Made by a program: the position numbers and the translations under genes
Shown: positions 60,751 to 64,000 of the stretch, in pieces
Numbering within the stretch: the stretch's first letter is position 1
How the letters are laid out: each line of letters starts with the position of its first letter
Notes under the pieces: model-generated
Seen by the model: only the letters and a program-made list of their open reading frames with translations
The model's database searches: none
What the model was told of the DNA's origin: nothing
Assembly (NCBI GenBank): GCA_016713925.1
Contig: JADJOH010000006.1
Location: forward strand, 62,001-126,000
DNA: 64,000 nucleotides
Direction of reading: 5' to 3'
Source of the DNA: Bacteroidota bacterium
GTDB taxonomy: Bacteria; Bacteroidota; Bacteroidia; AKYH767-A; OLB10

Positions 60751-60922
60751 AAGGTGGTTCCCAAATGAGTGGAGACATTTGTCTAGAGAGTTTGATTAAA
60801 TTGATATAGAATTTGTGAAGATGGAAAATTATAGTTTAAAGAATATTCTCTTGAATAAAGGTAGTAATGGGTCGTGTCTCCTAAAAGGTAATCATATGGA
60901 TTGTTCAATCAAATTATCAGGA

Positions 60923-61738
60923 TCAGTAATAATAAATATTGTCCATATATAATTGATATAATGGCGTTGAACAAAAGTCGGTAGCCTGTACACCATGCAA
61001 TAAAGAATCAATGGAAGTGATTTTTCCGAAATGAAAGGAATATATTCCTCGACCTTTGGCAATGATCAAGGTGTCAGCACTACTCATCTTGACATCTACG
61101 ATGGAGGAAGAAGGGATCCCCATATCTCGTGAACTATAGTTTGTCGAAACACCATTGGAAATCACACATACCCCACTATCTGTTCCCACCCAAAATTCTC
61201 CTGATGGAGAAATGTCTATCGCTCTGATGGTATCACAGAGCAAGCCGGAGTTCGATTTTTTATAGGAACTCCAGGTGGAGTTGGATAAGTCGAGTGAATA
61301 GAGTCCTTTATTTCCTGCTACCAATAAATAATTAGTATAACTTGCGAAATCATAAATGAATTGACTCGGAAAACCACTCAGACTATCGAAAGGAAATTGG
61401 CTCCAGTTCGTGCCGTCAAATTTTGAAAGACCGAGTCGATGTCCGATCCAAATATTTCCTTGCGGGTCTTTGTGTAGTTTTTGAATGGTATCATCTGCAA
61501 TATCAACAAGACTATCACCTGCAAATATTCTTGACCAGTTCCCGTTTTGATAGCGGATGATACCTTTTTGAAGTAAGCCAATCCAAATATCATCCCCCGA
61601 TCTGACGATCATGTCTGTCTTTCTTCTGAGATCATTAGATGTAAGATTGGGAATATTGGGAATGAGTAATGTGTCAAGTTGTGCCAGCGCCTGTGTAAAG
61701 TGGACCGAGAAAAATAAAATAAGGAAGAGGCTTCTCAT
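60923..61738 (-). CDS. Short secreted two-component-regulator-type propeller protein
   Basis: 271 residues with a signal peptide (LFLILFFSVHFTQALAQ). Repeats of the Reg_prop type are visible: GDDIWIGLLQKGIIRY, GNIWIGHRLGLSKFDG, GEFWVGTDSGVCV. Such propellers usually form the sensor half of hybrid histidine kinases or the body of T9SS cargo. Here there is neither kinase nor sorting domain, and the repeats are too few for a full propeller. The C-terminus ends DNIYYY before a stop, with stops in all frames soon after, so it looks truncated. Confidence 0.65.
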   Translation of the reverse strand: MRSLFLILFFSVHFTQALAQLDTLLIPNIPNLTSNDLRRKTDMIVRSGDDIWIGLLQKGIIRYQNGNWSRIFAGDSLVDIADDTIQKLHKDPQGNIWIGHRLGLSKFDGTNWSQFPFDSLSGFPSQFIYDFASYTNYLLVAGNKGLYSLDLSNSTWSSYKKSNSGLLCDTIRAIDISPSGEFWVGTDSGVCVISNGVSTNYSSRDMGIPSSSIVDVKMSSADTLIIAKGRGIYSFHFGKITSIDSLLHGVQATDFCSTPLYQLYMDNIYYY

Positions 61739-62049
61739 TTTTATATAAAGTTTACGAGACTAAATTTAGCATTAATATTTATCATTAGGAAAAATTGAGA
61801 GTACTTGAAGTTAGATAGGGAATTTTTTTTCTGCTTAGATAGTGCCAATTCTTACATATTATTTTATAACGTATGGCAAATCAGCAATATACGGGCAAAG
61901 AAGTAAAGCGGTCTGTTTTGTAGCTTTTTAGACTCCATCTCATTATTGATTTATGAGAGGTAAATCAATTGGTGTATTAAAGGATGACATGCCAATTAAA
62001 ATTGTGAATATTTTTTTGCAACGAATAAAGCCCGCCCGTTTTTGATTGG
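61739..62049. other. Intergenic region between divergent genes
   Basis: About 310 AT-rich bases with no credible gene, RNA or repeat. It must contain the promoter of the propeller gene. That of the FAD oxidase gene follows at 62050. Confidence 0.4.
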
Positions 62050-62057
62050 TAATTTTG
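62050..62057 (+). promoter_or_regulatory. -7 box directly before the FAD oxidase gene
   Basis: TAATTTTG, a perfect TAnnTTTG, ends four bases before ATG 62062, implying a leaderless or near-leaderless message. Confidence 0.5.
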
Positions 62058-62061
62058 TGCC

Positions 62062-63468
62062 ATGATAAAGTATTCCGATGCGCTAAGCAAAGTACAATTG
62101 GTGGAGTTGAATCAAATTTGTGGAGAAGGCAATGTGCTGTTTAAAACAGAGGATAAGGAAGTTTATGGTAGTGATGAAACCGAGGATTTTCATTTCGTTC
62201 CTGCGGTCGTCGTAAAACCCGCCAATGCGGATGAGATTTCTGCGATTTTAAAGCTGGCCAATCGGGAGAAAATCCCGGTAACTCCCCGCGGTGCCGGTAC
62301 CGGACTCAGTGGTGGAGCCCTGCCTGTTTTCGGCGGAATTGTTCTCTCTACTGAACGACTGAATAAAATTATTGAAATTGACGAAAGAAATCTTCAGGCT
62401 ACAGTCGAACCGGGGGTGATCAATCAGATTTTCAGAGATGCGGTGGAAGCAAAAGGTCTCTTTTATCCTCCTGATCCGGCCAGCAGAGGGAGTTGTTTTT
62501 TGGGAGGAAACCTCGCCGAGAATGCCGGAGGACCAAAAGCAGTGAAGTATGGCACGACGAAGGATTATGTGCTCAATTGCGAAGTGGTATTACCGACCGG
62601 CGAAATTATCTGGACCGGCGCGAATGTGTTGAAAAATTCAACCGGTTATAATCTGACGCAGTTGATTGTGGGGAGTGAAGGAACCCTGGGCATCATTACA
62701 AAGATCGTTTTTCGTCTGATTCCTCTGCCTACACAAAATTTATTGATGCTGATTCCTTTTTTCTCGCCCGAGAAGGCTTGTGAGGCGGTTTCTGCGGTCT
62801 TTCGTGCCGGTTTTACACCCAGTGCTATGGAGTTCATGGAGAGAGACGCGATTGACTTTGTATTGAAGTTTGTGGATGTGAAAATTCCGGTTAAAGAGGA
62901 ACATAAGGCGCATCTCCTGATTGAAGTGGATGGTCATGATATAGATGCTTTGTTTAAAGATTGTGAGCGTATCACAGAGATCATGTATGCTTACGACTGC
63001 GATGAAGTGATGTTCGCAGACACAGCGCAGCAGAAAAGCGATCTCTGGAGGATGCGTCGGGCTGTAGGTGAAGCCGTGAAATCGCATTCAGTCTATAAGG
63101 AAGAGGATACCGTTGTCCCACGTGCCGAGTTGCCTGTCCTGTTGAAAGGCGTGAAAGATATCGGTCGTAAATATGGATTTAACTCCGTTTGCTATGGTCA
63201 TGCCGGAGATGGAAATTTGCATGTGAATATTATCCGTGGTGATATGTCTGAGACCGACTGGAATGAAAAAGTTCCATTGGGCATCAGGGAGATTTTTGAA
63301 TTATGTGTCCGGTTAAAGGGTACCATTTCCGGTGAACATGGCATCGGATACGTGCAGAAAAATTACATGGATATTCCTTTTAATCCCTCTCAGTTGGATC
63401 TCCAGAAGGGAATCAAGAAGCTCTTTGATCCGAACGGCATCTTGAATCCGGGTAAGATGTTTGTCTGA
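62062..63468 (+). CDS. FAD-linked 2-hydroxyacid oxidase, GlcD type
   Basis: 468 residues of the GlcD/D-lactate dehydrogenase (VAO/PCMH) family, oxidising glycolate or D-lactate to the 2-oxoacid with FAD. The FAD-binding domain has VTPRGAGTGLSGGALP, TVEPGVINQI, PPDPASRGSCFLGGNLAENAGG and NSTGYNLTQLIVGSEGTLGI. The C-terminal cap has CYGHAGDGNLHVN and TISGEHGIGYVQK. GlcE and GlcF subunits are not beside it, so glycolate oxidase is less certain than a stand-alone D-lactate dehydrogenase. Cytoplasmic or membrane-peripheral. Confidence 0.9.
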   Translation: MIKYSDALSKVQLVELNQICGEGNVLFKTEDKEVYGSDETEDFHFVPAVVVKPANADEISAILKLANREKIPVTPRGAGTGLSGGALPVFGGIVLSTERLNKIIEIDERNLQATVEPGVINQIFRDAVEAKGLFYPPDPASRGSCFLGGNLAENAGGPKAVKYGTTKDYVLNCEVVLPTGEIIWTGANVLKNSTGYNLTQLIVGSEGTLGIITKIVFRLIPLPTQNLLMLIPFFSPEKACEAVSAVFRAGFTPSAMEFMERDAIDFVLKFVDVKIPVKEEHKAHLLIEVDGHDIDALFKDCERITEIMYAYDCDEVMFADTAQQKSDLWRMRRAVGEAVKSHSVYKEEDTVVPRAELPVLLKGVKDIGRKYGFNSVCYGHAGDGNLHVNIIRGDMSETDWNEKVPLGIREIFELCVRLKGTISGEHGIGYVQKNYMDIPFNPSQLDLQKGIKKLFDPNGILNPGKMFV

Positions 63469-63545
63469 TTTTTCTCGTTCAGCGCTGTTTTGTGACAGTT
63501 CAGCACATTCCGGCAACTTTTAGCGACTGTTTTGCGTTAAATAGC

Positions 63546-64000
63546 ATGAAAAAGAACTGCTGTTGAAGAATTTCATTGTATTTGCTTTCGCATTCATGTC
63601 TCTCCTTGCAGGGAAGGTTACTGCTCAGGAAATGTGGGGTGCGGCGAATAGTAACTATGCCGGTCAGATGGGTATGGATTTAAATCCGGCTTCGATCGCC
63701 GGTGCCCCTTATCAATGGGAAATTCATTTTCTATCAATGGATGCTGCCCTGTTGAACAATTTCATGTACCTGAAAGCGGATAGTAAAATCATCCGTAAGA
63801 GCATAGAAGGGTCAAACGTGGAAGAAGGGAAGCTCACCGATCGTTACACGAAAAACCGGATAAATTTGGTTATGTCTCGGCATTTCTGAAATACCCTTCA
63901 TTTATTTGGGTGGGGAAGAAGTTTTCTGCGGGTTTTCACGCATCGACCAGGGCGGAACTGAGTGCAAGAAATATTCCTTATCATTTGGCGAAATACCTGA
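63546..64000 (+). CDS. DUF5723-like outer-membrane protein, start only (two frame breaks)
   Basis: The N-terminal ~150 residues reach the right edge. The signal peptide is FIVFAFAFMSLLAGKVTAQ, followed by NYAGQMGMDLNPASIAG, typical of DUF5723 proteins, which are probable outer-membrane barrels. ATG 63546 is in frame only if one A is added to the A5 run 63549-63553 (MKKELLLKN). The second break is at the A5 run 63851-63855, where one extra A restores TKKPDKFGYVSAFLKYPS and the frame stays open to base 64000. As written, a TTG start at 63563 and a stop at 63889 would give only 108 residues. Confidence 0.78.

Noticed and set aside
61870..61923. 16-codon ORF starting MANQQYTGKEVKR
   Set aside because: Too short, with no promoter, homologue or coding signal that I can support.

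Overview
The window looks like chromosome from a free-living member of the Bacteroidota, perhaps near the Chitinophagales/Sphingobacteriales; I cannot fix the lineage. The evidence is type IX secretion (T9SS) sorting domains of both kinds (type A 'YPNP' and type B 'FSPNGDGVND'), the Bacteroidota -7 promoter box TAnnTTTG in front of many genes, few obvious Shine-Dalgarno sequences, a fused alpha/beta 2-oxoacid dehydrogenase E1, a DUF7948-type protein and a DUF5723-type protein. I see no prophage, complete insertion sequence, CRISPR array or rRNA.

Layout. 1-262: start of a secreted DUF7948-like protein leaving the left edge. 769-4783: topoisomerase IV operon (parE, parC), then an RsmB/Nol1-type rRNA methyltransferase. 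6046-7074: a gene-free kilobase with a large nested inverted repeat lying between two copies of a 38-base direct repeat. 7075-13614: coiled-coil membrane protein, tsaD, and a divergent TamB-like giant; then tRNA-Met(CAT). 14100-21617: tandem paralogous secreted proteins. 21697-24090: cytoplasmic GH31 glucosidase. 24222-27976: large T9SS cargo with Asp-box and Ig-like repeats. 28137-30817: E1 and miaE. 30818-34943: surface-sugar genes (CapD-like dehydratase, epimerase, glycosyltransferase). 34970-41379: gcvT, a ComB-like phosphatase, a PLC/S1-P1-nuclease-like enzyme, ispE, accA, dnaB. 41535-43400: a Bacteroidota-specific secreted family and a small membrane protein. 43472-49423 (minus): lpxH, an M1 peptidase with a possible beta-barrel tail, carA, RNase H. 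49575-53588 (minus): GATase, GCS2-type carboxylate-amine ligase, ATP-grasp ligase and esterase, which together resemble an uncharacterised peptide or amide pathway. 53861-61738: T9SS cargo and a propeller protein. 62062-64000: a GlcD-like FAD oxidase and the start of a DUF5723 protein.

Two themes stand out. First, eight genes, including the essential parE, are broken by frameshifts. Nine of the ten sites are repaired by adding one base, usually to a short homopolymer. This is the signature of base under-calling in the assembly rather than real gene decay, so I annotate those genes as single reading frames. Second, the four-gene amidoligase cluster is the best candidate for an undescribed pathway. 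The nested palindrome at 6.45-6.6 kb is the best candidate for an undescribed repeat family.
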